A DNA stretch of 64,000 nucleotides, from assembly GCF_014203605.1 (NCBI RefSeq), contig NZ_JACHJJ010000001.1:310001-374000 (forward strand). The letters are read 5' to 3'. Positions 62,245 to 64,000 of the stretch are shown in pieces (positions within the stretch are counted from its first letter, which is position 1; each line of letters starts with the position of its first letter). This DNA is from Thiemannella venezuelensis (lineage in GTDB: Bacteria > Actinomycetota > Actinomycetes > Streptosporangiales > Streptosporangiaceae). Position numbers and translations under genes: made by a program. The notes under the pieces were generated by a model, which made no database searches, was not told where the DNA came from, and worked only from the letters and a program-made list of their open reading frames with translations.

Positions 62245-64000
62245 GTGCCGGATACGCAGCCGCTGCGCCAGGGAGACCCACGGACTCTGGGCTCGTACCA
62301 GGTGGTCGGGCGGCTGGGCGAGGGCGCCCAGGGCATCGTCTACGCCGGGCGGGCCGCCGACGGGACGATGGTCGCGATCAAGCTGCTCCACCCCCGCCTG
62401 AGCAACACCGGCATCGACGGGGACCGTTTCCTCCGCGAGGTCGCCGCCGCCCGCAGGGTGGCCCAGTTCTGCACCGCCCAGGTCATCGGCGCCCACATGG
62501 AGGGCGACAGCCCCTACATCGTGAGCGAGCTCGTCGAGGGCGTCTCCCTGCAGAAGGTCGTGCAGACCGAGGGGCCGCGCGCCGGCAACGCCCTGTACCG
62601 GCTCGCGGTCGGCACGGTCACCGCGCTGGCCGCCATCCACCGGGCCGGGATCGTGCACCGCGACTTCAAACCGAGCAACGTGCTGCTCGGCTCCGACGGC
62701 CCGCGGGTCATCGACTTCGGCATCGCCAGGGCGCTGGACTCGGCGCTGACCATGACGAGCGGCGTGGTCGGCACTCCGGCCTACATGTCGCCGGAACAGG
62801 TCGCCGGGCAGCGCGTCGAGCCCCCCTCGGACATGTTCAGCTGGGGGCTGACCATGGCGTTCGCCGCGACCGGGCGGCCCGCCTTCGGCCAGGACAGCCT
62901 GCCCGCCGTCATCTACCGGGTCATGAACGAGGACCCGGACCTGTCCGCGCTCCCGGACAACCTGCGGCCCATCGTGACCGCCTGCCTGAGCAAGCGGGCC
63001 GAGGAGCGGCCGAGCGCGTCCGAGGTGCTGTTCGCCCTGCTGGACAGCCAGGCGGAGGAGACGGCGGCGGCCGCCGATGCCGACCTCGACCGCTCCCTGG
63101 ACGCCGGTTCCCGGGCCGCGGCCGGCTCGCACCCCGCCCCGGACCCCGGTCCGCCCCCCGCTCCCGGGCCGGGCCCGGTGTTCGCTCCGCCGCACGCGGG
63201 ACCGCGAGCCGAGGAGACCCGCTGGGTACGGCCCTCCGGCCTGGACCCGGTGAGCGCCTTCGACGCCGGGGGAGGCCGGGGCGCCCCGCCGTCCGGCACC
63301 CCCTTCGCGTCCTCCGCCGGGTACCCGCCGGGCTCCCCCTACGGCCACCCCCAGGGAGCCCCGGCGGCGGGTGCGTTCCCCCCTCCGGCACCCGGGATCC
63401 TGCCCGGCGCGGTCCCCGGCCCGGCGGGCGAGGGACGGTCGCGGCGCAGGCGGGCCCTCCTGGTGGCCGGGGTGCTGACGGGCGCGCTCGCCCTGGCCGC
63501 CGGGGTGCTGGTGACCGTGCCGAACACGCTGGACCACTCTCCGGACCCCGTCGTGCGGCAGAACGCACAGGCCGAGAGCAGCGCGCAGCAGGCCCCGGCG
63601 CGGACCCCCTCCTCCACCCCCGCGCCCGCCTCGACGCCCGCCCCGGAGCAGACGCCCGTTCCCGAGCAGACGCCCGCGACGGTGGCCTTCGACGGGCAGG
63701 ACGGCAAGGCGCTCAAGGGCCACGGCAAGGCCGTCCAGTCGCTCGCCGACACCAAGATCGGTGATCGGCGGGTCGTGGTCTCCGGCGGGCAGGACGGGAC
63801 GCTGCGCATCTGGGATCCGGCCGCGCACAAGACGCTGCACCGGCTCCGCGGCCACCAGGGCGAGATCTACGCGGTCGCCGCCGTCACCGTCGGCGGCACG
63901 CCGTACGCGGTGACGGGCGGCTACGACCACACCGTCCGCCTGTGGAACCTGAAGACGCGCAAGGGCAGGCTGCTGGGTCACCACCCCATCGCGGTCTTCG
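62245..64000 (+). CDS. Serine/threonine protein kinase with WD40 repeats, 3' end cut by window
   Basis: The visible 585 codons encode an N-terminal Hanks-type kinase (about 17-270) with GEGAQGIVYAG, Lys46 in VAIKLL, IVHRDFKPSNVLL (Asp140), VIDFGIA and GTPAYMSPEQVAG, all intact. A Pro/Gly-rich linker, a single membrane helix (about 402-425) and an Ala/Pro/Glu stem follow. Outside the membrane come WD40-type repeats (VVVSGGQDGTLRIWDPA and AVTGGYDHTVRLWNLK); more repeats must lie beyond the window. GGGGAGG lies five bases before the GTG at 62245. The sensor is an extracellular beta-propeller, ligand unknown. Confidence 0.93.
   Translation, partial: MPDTQPLRQGDPRTLGSYQVVGRLGEGAQGIVYAGRAADGTMVAIKLLHPRLSNTGIDGDRFLREVAAARRVAQFCTAQVIGAHMEGDSPYIVSELVEGVSLQKVVQTEGPRAGNALYRLAVGTVTALAAIHRAGIVHRDFKPSNVLLGSDGPRVIDFGIARALDSALTMTSGVVGTPAYMSPEQVAGQRVEPPSDMFSWGLTMAFAATGRPAFGQDSLPAVIYRVMNEDPDLSALPDNLRPIVTACLSKRAEERPSASEVLFALLDSQAEETAAAADADLDRSLDAGSRAAAGSHPAPDPGPPPAPGPGPVFAPPHAGPRAEETRWVRPSGLDPVSAFDAGGGRGAPPSGTPFASSAGYPPGSPYGHPQGAPAAGAFPPPAPGILPGAVPGPAGEGRSRRRRALLVAGVLTGALALAAGVLVTVPNTLDHSPDPVVRQNAQAESSAQQAPARTPSSTPAPASTPAPEQTPVPEQTPATVAFDGQDGKALKGHGKAVQSLADTKIGDRRVVVSGGQDGTLRIWDPAAHKTLHRLRGHQGEIYAVAAVTVGGTPYAVTGGYDHTVRLWNLKTRKGRLLGHHPIAVF

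Overview
This is GC-rich DNA, about 70 percent or more GC, from an actinobacterium. Gene order across roughly 17-53 kb follows the chromosomal core shared by Streptomyces and Mycobacterium: penicillin-binding protein, wblA, two ArsA-type ATPases, RidA, NUDIX, metallo-hydrolase, crp, nth, marP-like protease, nhaA, acs, Fic-like protein, ssd, tad genes, helicase, bldG, hppA. The wblA and bldG genes suggest a sporulating relative of Streptosporangiaceae or Streptomyces; this assignment is inference. No rRNA, insertion sequence, prophage or CRISPR array was seen. One tRNA-Pro(CGG) is present.

Layout. 1-7.2 kb: the end of a sensor kinase, a methyltransferase, and a shikimate/3-dehydroshikimate catabolic cluster (MHS transporter divergent from shikimate dehydrogenase, 3-dehydroshikimate dehydratase and a TetR regulator) with a paired operator between the divergent genes. 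7.2-15.5 kb: accessory genes, including an I36-type secreted inhibitor, a reductase-like protein, a MarR/hydrolase pair with twin operators, a phosphotransferase, a YCII protein, an MFS exporter and a probably frameshifted unknown gene. 15.7-36.3 kb: tRNA-Pro and core genes for cell wall, redox-linked regulation, DNA repair, nucleotide sanitation, cAMP-type regulation, sodium/proton exchange and acetate activation. 36.6-46 kb: a degenerate Fic-fold gene, a candidate 6S-like (Ms1/scr3559-type) RNA, and a tad pilus operon ending in a fibronectin-like membrane protein. 46-56.6 kb: a MrfA/Hrq1-like helicase, bldG with its anti-sigma partner, a proton-pumping pyrophosphatase, sixA-like phosphatase, serB, and an ornithine-lipid-like acyltransferase pair. 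56.7-64 kb: two paralogous secreted proteins of unknown function flanking queA, a short-chain reductase and a NarL-type two-component system, then a serine/threonine kinase with WD40 repeats cut by the window end.

Recurring themes. Many genes start on ATG or GTG 6-8 bases after a TANNNT -10 box with no ribosome site, which suggests leaderless mRNAs. Operon neighbours are often coupled through ATGA or GTGA overlaps. Short tandem duplications repeatedly sit at or just after stop codons. The least described elements are the paralogous secreted pair with its 20-bp palindromic repeat array, the structured RNA at 37.55-37.70 kb, and TCCACAG motif clusters upstream of two tad genes.
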